Positions 36,452 to 45,055 of a stretch of 64,000 bases of DNA are shown one piece after another. The notes below the pieces were generated by a model, which had not been told where the DNA came from, made no database searches, and was given only the letters and a program-made list of their open reading frames with translations. Numbering within the stretch: the first letter of the stretch is position 1; each line of letters begins with the position of its first letter. The translations under genes were made by a program, and so were the position numbers. Source of the stretch: Armatimonadota bacterium (GTDB lineage Bacteria > Armatimonadota > Fimbriimonadia > Fimbriimonadales > Fimbriimonadaceae); NCBI GenBank assembly GCA_016223145.1, contig JACRPN010000011.1:288704-352703 (forward strand), written 5' to 3'.

Positions 36452-39400
36452 TTACCCGCCAGTCTTGGGAGGGACGGTCTTCGGATAGGGCGGCGTCTTG
36501 AATCCCTTGGCTGGGTGCTTCTTGAGCTGGTCGAGCAGGTACTCGATCGCCTTCTCCAATTGCGGGTCCTGGCCCTTCGCCAGGAGGTCCGGGCGGAGGT
36601 CAACGTCTATGTCGGGGTCAATGCCCTTGTTCTCCGCGATCCACTCGCCAAGGTCTTTGTCGTAGATGCCGAATTCCGGCACCGACACTCCGCCGCCATC
36701 GGCGAGGTTGCTGAGACCGTTGATGCCGACCAGGCCACCCCAGGTGCGTTTTCCGATCAGCGGGCCGAGGCCCGCCTGCCTGAACATCCATGGGAAGAAG
36801 TCCCCTCCTGACCCGGCGTACTGGTTGATCAGCATCGCCTTGGGGCCCTCGATCGCGACGCCATCAGGCACGGAGCCTCCGGCGAAGTTGTTGCCCGTGA
36901 AGGCTGCCATCACCTTGCGGCTGAGGGTATCCACGAACCACGGCTGGATGAACCCGCCGCCGTTCCAGCGCTCGTCCACGATCACGGCGTCCTTCCCGGT
37001 TTGGCTCCAGAAGCCGCGCATGAACTCAGTCGTGCCCTGCACGGCCGTATCCGGGATGTGCATGTAGCCGATCTTGCCGCCGGAGGCCGCCGCCACTTTG
37101 GCACGGGTCTCCTCGACCCACGACCAGTAGCGGAGCTCGTCCTCGCTGCCGATCGGGCGCACCCGCTCGTGACGCGCTCCCTCAAGCGTCGGCTTGTCGT
37201 TGACCGTCACAACGACCGACTTGCCGGACCTCCTGAGAAGCAGAGATGCCGGGTTCACGCTCTTGGTGACAGGCTTGCCGTCAATTTCAAGGAGATAGTC
37301 GCCCTCCTTCACGTTCACGCCCGGATCCATGAAGGGGCTGCGGCGAGACTCGTCATAGTTAGCGCCCGCGTAGATCTTCGAGATCTTCACGAAGTCGCCC
37401 TCGATGGCGTAGTCGCAGCCCAGCATGCCGACCGGCACAGGAGGCGACGACGGACCCATGTCCCCGCCGCCCACATAGGCGTGCCCCGTCCCGAGTTCTC
37501 CGATCATGAGCCCGAACACGTAGCTCAGGTCGGACCGGTGCTTCACGTAAGGCAGGTACTTGGCATATTGGGCGCCGACCGACTTCCAGTCCACGCCGGC
37601 CATCTGGGGATCGTAGAAGTTGTCGCGCATATAGCGCCAAACTTCCCAGTACATCTGCTTCCACTCGGTCGGCAGGTCGATAACCGCAGCCACGTCGCTC
37701 GTGTCCACGCGTTTGGGCTGCGCCCCGGGCGCAAGGTCCAAAATCGACACCGCGCTTCCCGATACGAAGGCGGCCTTGGTGCGGGTGGCGTTCACTGAAG
37801 CCGCGCTAAAGCCGCCCTGCATGATCATCGCCGGCGCGGGTGAGCCGAGGTCGTACTTCATGAAGCCACCGCCGGACATGAAGAACACGCCATTGGTGCT
37901 GCCGAGGATCATCGGATAGCTGCTGTTCGACATGGGGAGCGGGATCGCTCGGGCCGCCAGGCCGTCGAAGTCGATCTTTACGTCCTTGTCATCCTTGGGA
38001 GCTTCAGCCGGTTTAGCGCCGGCTTCCGGTTTGGCAGGATCGGGCTTCTTGGGTTCCTCCTTGACCTTCTCCTCGTCCGGTTTCGGGTACTGCGGGTTGG
38101 GCGTGTCCTTGGCGAGTGGAATCACATAGATCCGATCCGTGTTCATTGGAGCCATCGCCAACTCGTACTTTCCGTTGACCGGTGCAAACGTTCGCGCCGA
38201 CACGATGTAAAGGTACTTTCCGCCCATGTCGAAGCTCACAGCGGAATCGTCGTAGTAGCCATCCGTGACCTGGGTGGCTTTGCCGGTCGCGATCTCGTAC
38301 AGATAGACCGCGCCAAGGTAGTTCTTCTGCTGGTTGACATAGGCGATCCACTTGCTGTCGGGGGAGATATCCCAAGATCCAAGGCCGAAGTTGCCGTGAA
38401 GCACTAAAGTGAGCTTCCTCGATTCGACGTCGAGTACGAAGAGCTTGCTGTTACGGGTCGTGATCAGGAGCTTCTTGCCGTCTGGGAACCACTGAATCGA
38501 GGTGGCAGGGATCTTCGCGCCGTCCGTAAGCTGGGTGGCCTTGCCGCCCATCTGCGGCATGGTGTAGACCTCCCATTCTCCGGTCGCATCGGACACATAG
38601 GCCAGGGTCTGGCCGTCTGGCGACCAGGCTGGGCACCGCTCGCGTGAACTCGCAGTGTTGGAGACGTTGCGGGTCTCACCGTTCTTCTGCGGCACACTGA
38701 ACAGTTCGCCGCGCGCTTCGATGAGCACTCGTGCCCCTGAGGGCGAGATCGCGAGGTCCGTGATGTAGGGGTTCAGGTTCTTGAGCACAGGCCGGGCCGC
38801 CACATTGTCGCTGGCGACTTTGGCGCTGAACTTCTCGATCTTCCCGCTCGCGATGTCATAGGTGTAGATTGCGCCATCGCGCTCGTACACGATCGTCTTG
38901 CCATCGGTCTTGGGCCACTTGATGTCGGCATCGGCAAACGTGGTGAGCTGCTTGTCCTGTTTCGATTTCAAGTCGTAGCGATAGAGGTTCACTGTGCCTT
39001 GGTTGCGGTCGCTGGCGTAGTAGATCGCGTCGCCGACCCACATCGGGAACCAAGAATTCTCACGCTTATGCGGCAGCTCGGAATAGGTGTTGTCCGAGAG
39101 GTTATAGATAGACACGAACCCATGCGTGCCACCGCGGTAGCGCCGCCAGTTGAACTGGTGCGATGCCGCGCGGTTGTAGGCGATCGACTTGCCATCCGCC
39201 GAGAATGAGCCGTCGGCGATCTCCTGGATGGGCGTGCGCGTCGAGGGGCCTCCTGCGGGATCGACACTCCAGAGCATCTGCATCTGGCCGTTAAAGGTCC
39301 CAAAGCTGGACTTGTAGGCGATCTTGCCATCGGGAGTCCACGACACGACGCCGTCGGGATCGGGTTCATAGGTCAAGCGCTTGGGCTCGCCTCCCTCTGA

Positions 39401-39664
39401 GGGGATGACGTAGATATCGGGCATGCCGTCGTAGCTGGCGTTGAAGGCGATCCATTTGCCGTCAGGAGAAAACTGGGCGCCGGACTCAGCCCCCGGGTGG
39501 GAGGTGAGGCGCCGCGCCAGACCCCCGGTGCGGTTGGCGAGCCAGAGGTCGCCGGCATAGGTGAAAACGATTTGGTCGCCGTGAATGTCCGGCATCCGCA
39601 TGAGGCGCATCTCCTCAGCCTGAAACGGCATGGCGATGAGCGACGCGGCGAGAAGCGTAAGCAT
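36452..39664 (-). CDS. Tricorn-like S41 family protease
   Basis: 1070 aa, close to the 1071 aa of archaeal tricorn. Signal peptide 1-16, so probably periplasmic or exported. N-terminal WD40-like/PD40 propeller repeats (FSPDGKWIAFNAS, WTPDGKIAYKS, WSPDGQTLAYVSD, ISPDSKWIAYVN), a second propeller after a Lys/Pro/Glu-rich linker at ~525-560, PDZ domain (KEGDYLLEIDGKPV) and the S41 catalytic domain with nucleophile Ser952 (NQYAGSGGDFFPW). Likely degrades peptides left by other proteases; sits beside a second secreted protease. Strong Shine-Dalgarno CTGGAGGA 4-5 nt before the ATG, with a CATAAT box further upstream: one of the few leadered genes. Confidence 0.92.
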   Translation of the reverse strand: MLTLLAASLIAMPFQAEEMRLMRMPDIHGDQIVFTYAGDLWLANRTGGLARRLTSHPGAESGAQFSPDGKWIAFNASYDGMPDIYVIPSEGGEPKRLTYEPDPDGVVSWTPDGKIAYKSSFGTFNGQMQMLWSVDPAGGPSTRTPIQEIADGSFSADGKSIAYNRAASHQFNWRRYRGGTHGFVSIYNLSDNTYSELPHKRENSWFPMWVGDAIYYASDRNQGTVNLYRYDLKSKQDKQLTTFADADIKWPKTDGKTIVYERDGAIYTYDIASGKIEKFSAKVASDNVAARPVLKNLNPYITDLAISPSGARVLIEARGELFSVPQKNGETRNVSNTASSRERCPAWSPDGQTLAYVSDATGEWEVYTMPQMGGKATQLTDGAKIPATSIQWFPDGKKLLITTRNSKLFVLDVESRKLTLVLHGNFGLGSWDISPDSKWIAYVNQQKNYLGAVYLYEIATGKATQVTDGYYDDSAVSFDMGGKYLYIVSARTFAPVNGKYELAMAPMNTDRIYVIPLAKDTPNPQYPKPDEEKVKEEPKKPDPAKPEAGAKPAEAPKDDKDVKIDFDGLAARAIPLPMSNSSYPMILGSTNGVFFMSGGGFMKYDLGSPAPAMIMQGGFSAASVNATRTKAAFVSGSAVSILDLAPGAQPKRVDTSDVAAVIDLPTEWKQMYWEVWRYMRDNFYDPQMAGVDWKSVGAQYAKYLPYVKHRSDLSYVFGLMIGELGTGHAYVGGGDMGPSSPPVPVGMLGCDYAIEGDFVKISKIYAGANYDESRRSPFMDPGVNVKEGDYLLEIDGKPVTKSVNPASLLLRRSGKSVVVTVNDKPTLEGARHERVRPIGSEDELRYWSWVEETRAKVAAASGGKIGYMHIPDTAVQGTTEFMRGFWSQTGKDAVIVDERWNGGGFIQPWFVDTLSRKVMAAFTGNNFAGGSVPDGVAIEGPKAMLINQYAGSGGDFFPWMFRQAGLGPLIGKRTWGGLVGINGLSNLADGGGVSVPEFGIYDKDLGEWIAENKGIDPDIDVDLRPDLLAKGQDPQLEKAIEYLLDQLKKHPAKGFKTPPYPKTVPPKTGG

Positions 39665-39835
39665 GAAATCCTCCAGGGCCGTTCTAAGCCCCGTAGAATT
39701 ATGGCGATTGCCCTTGCCGGAGTTCCCAAGCTGGCCCCCTTGTTGGGAACTTGGTCCCAGGAGGAGTCGTGTTTCCCAGACCGATCTTCAGGATATGCAA
39801 ACCAGAGCCCACAGGGCCAAGTTGCGAGCTGAGGG

Positions 39836-40501
39836 TCACCTCTGGCCGTAGCGGTTCTGGTAGCGATCCCACCATTTCTCGATCTCCTCTCGTGGGATCG
39901 GGTTGGGGCCGCCAAGCTGCATCGAGAGAAACACCGTTTTGGCGACGTCTTCGACCATCACAGCCGCCTTGAGCGCCGCTTTCGGGGAACCGCCCCACGT
40001 GAACACGCCGTGGTTTCCCATGAGGATCGCGGGTGCTCGTTCATTCCTGCATGCGAGGATCGCTTGCCCAATGTGGTCGCCCTCATTGTTGACATAGGGC
40101 GCGCACGGCACCTCGCCACCAAACTCATCGGCGATGGCCGTGAGGACGGGTGGGATCGGTTTGCCTGCGGCCGCAAAGGCGGTCGCGAAGTTGCTGTGGG
40201 TGTGGACCACACCCCGAACGTCGGGCATATGTCGATAGAGAAAGAGGTGGTGAGGCAGGTCGACACTTGGCTTGAGCTTTGCCCCCTCGGAGCCATCTTG
40301 CTCGATCTCGCCGGTTCTGAGGTTTACCGGTGCGAGCTTCTCGGGGGTGAGCGCGTCGTAGTCCATGCCGCTCGGCTTGATGTAGACCAGACCCGTATCA
40401 GGGTCATAGCCGCTGGCGTTCCCGGAGTGCATGGTCACAAGGCCTGCTTTGGGCAGGGCCTGGTTGGCGTCGCAGACGGCTTGTCGAAGGGCGGCAGACA
40501 T
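39836..40501 (-). CDS. araD: L-ribulose-5-phosphate 4-epimerase
   Basis: 221 aa class II aldolase-fold enzyme converting L-ribulose-5-P to D-xylulose-5-P, last step of arabinose catabolism. Zn ligands in VVHTHSN (His96, His98) and MGNHGVF; substrate-binding HSGNAS near residue 25, KPSGMDYDALTPE. Similar length to E. coli AraD (231). A TAGACT box (40508-40513) ends 6 nt before the ATG: leaderless, own promoter. araB lies 760 bp upstream, with a toxin-antitoxin pair on the opposite strand between them. Confidence 0.88.
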   Translation of the reverse strand: MSAALRQAVCDANQALPKAGLVTMHSGNASGYDPDTGLVYIKPSGMDYDALTPEKLAPVNLRTGEIEQDGSEGAKLKPSVDLPHHLFLYRHMPDVRGVVHTHSNFATAFAAAGKPIPPVLTAIADEFGGEVPCAPYVNNEGDHIGQAILACRNERAPAILMGNHGVFTWGGSPKAALKAAVMVEDVAKTVFLSMQLGGPNPIPREEIEKWWDRYQNRYGQR

Positions 40502-40507
40502 AAGAAC

Positions 40508-40513
40508 AGTCTA
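40508..40513 (-). promoter_or_regulatory. -10 box of araD
   Basis: TAGACT, 6 nt from the ATG, minus strand; no Shine-Dalgarno. Confidence 0.6.
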
Positions 40514-40564
40514 CTGAAACGGCTCTTCGGTCCAGCGCCCCGGTGCCTCGGGGCCAATCTGTGG

Positions 40565-40590
40565 CATAATATGACTAGTCATTGACTAGT
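40565..40590 (+). promoter_or_regulatory. Promoter and operator of the Phd/VapC-type module
   Basis: CATAAT -10 box (40565-40570), then the palindrome ATGACTAGTCAT (40571-40582) and a direct repeat of TGACTAGT at 40572-40579 and 40583-40590, 11 bp apart (one helical turn). This is the expected geometry for two antitoxin dimers and implies autorepression. Confidence 0.65.
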
Positions 40591-40597
40591 TTGAATT

Positions 40598-40846
40598 ATG
40601 GAAAGTGTTGGCATTTTTGAGGCGAAGACCCACCTTTCGGAGCTTGTTAAGCGGGCTGCAAAGGGAGAGACCATTGTCATCACCATGCATGGGAAGCCGA
40701 CTGCGCGTCTGATGCCTGTCGAGGAGGCCACACCTAAGATGTCCCTTGATGAAGTGATTGAAGCGATCAGGCAGTTCAGAGCACGCCACGGGAGCTTTTC
40801 GATCGACGAGCTCATCGCGATGAAGCATGAAGGTCACCGATATTGA
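40598..40846 (+). CDS. Type II antitoxin, Phd/YefM family
   Basis: 82 aa. The N-terminal half MESVGIFEAKTHLSELVKRAAKGETIVITMHGKPTARLMP is a canonical Phd/YefM DNA-binding fold (the VPLEEAK...LIERV pattern). The C-terminal region is the toxin-binding arm. Its stop overlaps the toxin TTG start (TTGA). Operator repeats lie directly upstream. The pairing of a Phd-type antitoxin with a PIN-domain toxin is common. AT-richer upstream region than neighbours suggests an acquired module. Confidence 0.85.
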   Translation: MESVGIFEAKTHLSELVKRAAKGETIVITMHGKPTARLMPVEEATPKMSLDEVIEAIRQFRARHGSFSIDELIAMKHEGHRY

Positions 40847-41259
40847 CGAATGTCGTTGTCGATGCGTCCGTTGTCCTTGCGTGGTTTCTACGGGACGAAC
40901 AAAACACTTACGCCGACGCTCTCTTGACTTCAGCAAATTCAGTGTCTTTCCTGGTTCCGCAGCACTGGACATTGGAGATCGCAAATGTCTTTGCACTCGC
41001 CGAAAATGTAGGAAGGCTAACAGCATCGGACGTTGCCGGAGCCCTCAACACCTTGGGGAGTCTACAGATTGAAGTCGACTCCGAAACCTATTCGTCGGCC
41101 TTTGGCATGACACTCTCCCTTTGCCGACGCCACAGAATCACGGCCTATGATGCCGCGTACTTGGAGTTGGCACTAAGGAAGGGCGCAGGGTTGGCCAGCC
41201 TCGACAGAAAACTAGTGGCCGCTGCGGCAGCTGAAGGCGCCACCCTCTTCCAGCCCTGA
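40843..41259 (+). CDS. vapC: PIN-domain ribonuclease toxin (VapC family)
   Basis: 138 aa. All four acidic residues of the PIN active site are present: Asp7 (VVVDASVVL), Glu45 (TLEIANV), Asp103 (TAYDAAYLELA) and Asp121 (SLDRKL). Expected to cleave tRNA or rRNA when its antitoxin is lost. TTG start overlapping the antitoxin stop by TTGA; no other in-frame start gives the first beta strand. Ends 1 nt before the convergent araB remnant. Confidence 0.9.
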   Translation: MTNVVVDASVVLAWFLRDEQNTYADALLTSANSVSFLVPQHWTLEIANVFALAENVGRLTASDVAGALNTLGSLQIEVDSETYSSAFGMTLSLCRRHRITAYDAAYLELALRKGAGLASLDRKLVAAAAAEGATLFQP

Positions 41260-41260
41260 T

Positions 41261-42681
41261 CTACCCGTTTCTCGCTTCCTCGCGAATCCGAATCATCGCC
41301 TTCATTGCGCCGTGAAGGTCCGGGTGGCGCTTCACTTTCCCAAAGCTGTCGTGAAGATCGGAATAGAGCGCATAGAGCCGATCGTACACCGCCACTGCAT
41401 CGGGCTCAGGGCGGTACACCTCATCCTTCACCCCCGTCATGGCTGCGATCGCCGTGAGCGTGTCTTGGTGCGCGCCGCCAACCACCGACGCCATGATCGC
41501 CGAACCCAGCGCACAGGTTTGGGCGGACCGGCTGATCTTCATGGGGCGGTTCAAAACGTCGGCATAGATCTGCATGGTCAGCGGACTTTTCTCCGCGATA
41601 CCACCGCAATTCACAACTTCTTGAATATTCACGCCATGCTTTTCAATCTGCTCGATGATCTTGCGCGCGCCAAACGCCGTCGCCTCGATCATGGCCCGAT
41701 AGACGTCTCCGGCCGACGTGTGCAACGACTGGCCGATGAGCAAACCACTGAGCAATGGGTCCACTAGGATCGTGCGGTTGCCATTGTTCCAATCCAGCGC
41801 GAGCAATCCGCTTTCGCCGGGCCTCAATTGCTCTGCTTCAGCGGATAGTTCGCCGTGGCCCTTGCCGAGAAGGCGTACCGCCCAATTGAACAGGTCACCA
41901 ACTGCCGATTGCCCCGCCTCGACCCCCACCATGCCCGGTATGACCGAACCCGGCACCACACCGCAGACTCCCGGAATGTCCGGCGTGTCCTCGCCGCCCA
42001 CCATGATGTCGCAGGTACTGGTCCCCATGATCTTGACCAGCGTGCCTTGTGCCCGGCGGCACAAACGCCGCGCTTCATGATGAGCGGATCGGTGGTTCCA
42101 GTAAGCCAAGCGGGGATGTAGTCCTGACACTCGACCCAAGAGAACGCGGCCTCGAAGACCTTGGGCGCCGTTCGCGCGCAGTGCAGGATCTTTGACCAGA
42201 ACCACTCGCTGGAATAGGTGCCGCCACACTTGTTTAGGTAAGGCCGGCCCTGGGCGGCAGCCCTCTCAGTGATCTCGGCGGCTTCGGCGTAGCTCGTGTG
42301 GTCTTTCCAGAGCCAGGCGTGGGCGGCCAGGTCGTCTTTGAATGCGTCGAGCATCCCAAGCGGCGTGCCGTTCTTGTCCACAGGCAAAGGCGTGGATCCA
42401 GTGGTGTCGACGCCGATGCCGACGATGGCCTCGGTCTGAAACGCGTAGTCGTCTGCTTTGGCGTCTTGAACAGCGCCTCGAACGGCCTCCACGAGGCTCC
42501 AAAGCCAATCGCCGGGGTTCTGGCGGGCGAGGTTTGGGTCACGCTCATCGAGCAGGATTCCCGCCTCGCCGCTCGGGTAGTTCACGACGGACGTTCCGAC
42601 TTCCCGGCCGTCGGCGCAGTCCACGACGAGGGCGCGAACGGAGTTCGTTCCGAAATCAATGCCAAGGGTGTAGGTGGGCAT
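41261..42681 (-). pseudogene. araB: L-ribulokinase, internal deletion plus frameshift
   Basis: FGGY-family kinase phosphorylating L-ribulose. N-terminal part (from 42681) PTYTLGIDFGTNSVRALVVD to KRGVCAAGHKA is intact, as is the C-terminal part, LVKIMGTSTCDIMVGG to the stop at 41261, but in another frame. In E. coli AraB about 85-90 residues lie between these two motifs, including the catalytic Asp of FDCHMGAVG; here they are joined directly at about 42040-42052. The total of 1421 nt (remainder 2 modulo 3) against an expected ~1690 shows a deletion of 3n+1 nt, roughly 260-270. Unless an assembly error, the kinase is inactive. AGGAC precedes the ATG. Confidence 0.85.
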
Positions 42682-42753
42682 GGGCTTGTCCTATTCTGGT
42701 TCGAGCGGAGCACACAATGCTCCTTTGCGAAGCGGGCGGGGTCTGGTCTCGGC

Positions 42754-42759
42754 TATCCT
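42754..42759 (+). promoter_or_regulatory. -10 box of the ATP-grasp-like gene
   Basis: TATCCT followed by 6 nt and the GTG start at 42766. Confidence 0.55.
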
Positions 42760-42765
42760 CCAGCT

Positions 42766-43566
42766 GTGCCTCGGATCGCCATCTTGACGCACAGAAGCGA
42801 GGCGTTCGAGCAGGTGCCCTATTACCTGCGCGGAATCGCCGACGTCTGGAAGGAAAGGGGCCTGGATGTCAAAGTCTGCCACGGTCCTGGCCAGGCTGTG
42901 GAAGCCGACTTGGCCGTTCTTCACGTGGACCTGACCGAAATTCCAGCCGAATATCGGGCTCTCGCTGCCCGCTATCCGGTCTGCCTGAACCGCCACACCT
43001 CCGACATCTCCAAGCGCACGCTTAGCCGGCACCTGGTCCACTATGGCGATGGCTACGATGGTCCGGTGATCGTGAAGGCGGATCGCAACTGCGGCGGCGC
43101 CAAGGAGGCCGAGCTGGCCGCACGCCGCGGCGCACGGACAGGTGGTTCGGCGCCCTTTCAAGACTATCAGGTGTTTGAGTCTCCAGAACGGGTGCCTCCG
43201 CCAGTCTGGCAGGACCGAGAGTTGGTGGTCGAGAGGTTCCTGCCCGAGATGCAAGACGGGCTCTACAGTCTGCGACTCTGGTATTTCCTTGGCAGCCGAG
43301 AGTTTGGCGCGCGCAACTTCTCGGAGAGCCCGATCGTGAAATCGGCGAGCACAATCCGCCGCGAGCCGCTAGAGGATGTGCCCGACGAACTGCGCGAGCT
43401 TAGAGCGGAGCTGGGGTTCGACTTCGGCAAGTTCGACTACGCGATCGTAGACGGCCGGGTGGTGCTGTACGATGCGAACCGAACGCCCTGCACCGGTGCA
43501 GGGGTGATGGCAAAGAGCGCCGAGCGGTATCGGAACCTTGCTGAAGGGATCTGGGAATACCTGTGA
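42766..43566 (+). CDS. ATP-grasp-like protein
   Basis: 266 aa from GTG (VPRIAILTHRSEAFEQVPYYLRG). The pattern resembles small ATP-grasp ligases: PVIVKADRNCGGAKEAE (phosphate-loop Lys), ELVVERFLPE, and the C-terminal metal-binding YAIVDGRVVLYDANRTP with Asp and Asn. The substrate is unknown. An in-frame ATG far upstream (42298) is antisense to araB; the GTG is supported by a TATCCT box 6 nt before it and by the start of the first beta strand. Confidence 0.65.
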   Translation: MPRIAILTHRSEAFEQVPYYLRGIADVWKERGLDVKVCHGPGQAVEADLAVLHVDLTEIPAEYRALAARYPVCLNRHTSDISKRTLSRHLVHYGDGYDGPVIVKADRNCGGAKEAELAARRGARTGGSAPFQDYQVFESPERVPPPVWQDRELVVERFLPEMQDGLYSLRLWYFLGSREFGARNFSESPIVKSASTIRREPLEDVPDELRELRAELGFDFGKFDYAIVDGRVVLYDANRTPCTGAGVMAKSAERYRNLAEGIWEYL

Positions 43567-43633
43567 GAATCGGCGAAGAAGCCCCTACGGGTCCAAAAGG
43601 GATACTTCGTCCTCAACAAGCAACGTGGGGGCA

Positions 43634-44995
43634 CTATGGATAGTCGGCAACTAGATCGGCAGTGCCTCCCTCGATCCCTTTCGGACGTTCCTTTCGGCCG
43701 CCGTCGTCCTTTCCGTCACGATCGACGCTGTAAAGCAGAAAGCCCTTCCCTTGCTTTCGGTACTTGAGCGGCTTGCCGTCAAATGGGTCGATTGGCGGTG
43801 ACCCAAGGTCCCCAAGCTTCTCAGGAAAGCTGCCATGCTGCTTTCCATAGGCCAGGAGCCGCCAGTAGCCTTCGCTGACCGCCTCGTTGGCAAGGTCTCG
43901 CGCCGCCGCCCTGGCGGCCTGGTCGACGGTTGGGATCAAGATCTTGTTCATCAAGTAGCTCAAGTCGTTGTGCGCCTCTTCGCGGGCGGTCTCTTCCTTG
44001 AGCACGGCTTCCAGCGCCAGATAGTCCTGCGGGTCCCTTGGCATCCGAGCCAACATGCGCCGGTGGAACTGGATATACCTCGCTTGCCAAGCATCCTTGA
44101 ACCGACCGACGAAGCCGTCCGCGTAGAATCCTGGAGGCCCACTCCCGTCGGTACGCTCGCTTGGCGCGGCGAGCAGCTCCACCTCTCTCATGTTCTTGAT
44201 ACTGCGAAGTGTGGATAGCCCAAGAACGAAGTCTCCTTTGAAGGCAGCCCGAAAGTCGACGTGGACTGCCCGACGGGAAAGACGTTCACCCATCGCGATC
44301 GCCCTGGAGTCGCCCCCACGCTCTTTCAGAATCTGCCGGAGACCCGTGTGCGTGATCGCGTTGAGCGCAATCTGGACCAATGCGCCAATTAGGCACGGTT
44401 CACGACCCGCCATGTCGGCAATGCGGAAGGACGCTACCAAGTCCCTCTCGGCGGCTCCCCAATCGCCGCGCCGCGCCGCGATGTTCGCCCGGCCAACGAG
44501 CACGCGAACGACGTTCTTGAGATTCGCGAACTCTGGAAACAGCACTTTCGCCCCAAGTCCGTAGTCCTTCCCAAAGTCGCACGCTGGCAGCTTGGCAGCA
44601 GCAACGATGGCATCGATCTGCGGTCCCACCTTGCTCAAAAGCAGCTTTGCTTCTTTGAGCTCGGAAGGGCCGGCTTTGCCGGTCGCGATGCTGCCGAAGA
44701 CCCGCCTTGAAGTCGAAGCAGTGACGACTTTCCTTACGGCTTCGCTCTCGTTAGCCAGAGTCGGGCCGGCGTTCTGGTTGGGGTCGATCGGGCGCTTGAC
44801 GAAGAGCTCTTCCGACGTGAGCGGCAGACCTTCACGCCTTGCCGCCGCCACTTCCTTGGGCAGGTCTCTTGCTGCAGCATCCGCGCCTCCCAAGAGCGCC
44901 TGCCACAGGACAAAGCCACCCAGACCGCAAATCCCTAGGCACACCAGCACCGTGATGCCAAAAACCCACCAGACCGGCTTGACGCGTCTAGCCAT
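43634..44995 (-). CDS. Membrane-anchored protein of unknown function with pseudopilin-like C-terminus
   Basis: 453 aa. One N-terminal transmembrane helix at ~10-30 (VFGITVLVCLGICGLGGFVLW), then an alpha-helical periplasmic region with no recognised domain. The last ~50 residues (FPEKLGDLGSPPIDPFDGKPLKYRKQGKGFLLYSVDRDGKDDGG) follow the calcium-loop pattern found at the C-terminus of type II secretion pseudopilins and related proteins. The ATG at 44995 has a TATGCT box (45003-45008) 7 nt upstream; the upstream M at 45007 would overlap it. Divergent from the beta-galactosidase gene. Confidence 0.65.
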   Translation of the reverse strand: MARRVKPVWWVFGITVLVCLGICGLGGFVLWQALLGGADAAARDLPKEVAAARREGLPLTSEELFVKRPIDPNQNAGPTLANESEAVRKVVTASTSRRVFGSIATGKAGPSELKEAKLLLSKVGPQIDAIVAAAKLPACDFGKDYGLGAKVLFPEFANLKNVVRVLVGRANIAARRGDWGAAERDLVASFRIADMAGREPCLIGALVQIALNAITHTGLRQILKERGGDSRAIAMGERLSRRAVHVDFRAAFKGDFVLGLSTLRSIKNMREVELLAAPSERTDGSGPPGFYADGFVGRFKDAWQARYIQFHRRMLARMPRDPQDYLALEAVLKEETAREEAHNDLSYLMNKILIPTVDQAARAAARDLANEAVSEGYWRLLAYGKQHGSFPEKLGDLGSPPIDPFDGKPLKYRKQGKGFLLYSVDRDGKDDGGRKERPKGIEGGTADLVADYP

Positions 44996-45002
44996 GGAGA
45001 CG

Positions 45003-45008
45003 AGCATA
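45003..45008 (-). promoter_or_regulatory. -10 box TATGCT of the membrane-anchored protein gene
   Basis: 7 nt before the ATG at 44995; together with TACTCT at 45044-45049 for the divergent gene, it forms a compact 60-bp divergent promoter. Confidence 0.55.
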
Positions 45009-45043
45009 CTCCGGCGGCTCAGCGCCGAGAGCAAAGCCGCCGG

Positions 45044-45049
45044 TACTCT
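45044..45049 (+). promoter_or_regulatory. -10 box of the GH35 gene
   Basis: TACTCT, 6 nt before the ATG at 45056; no Shine-Dalgarno. Confidence 0.55.
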
Positions 45050-45055
45050 CCCACC

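Noticed and set aside
41261..42229. Separate complete gene for the C-terminal part of araB
   Set aside because: The predicted N-terminal ~60 residues are from another frame of the N-terminal half; the kinase-like sequence begins only at LVKIMGTST.
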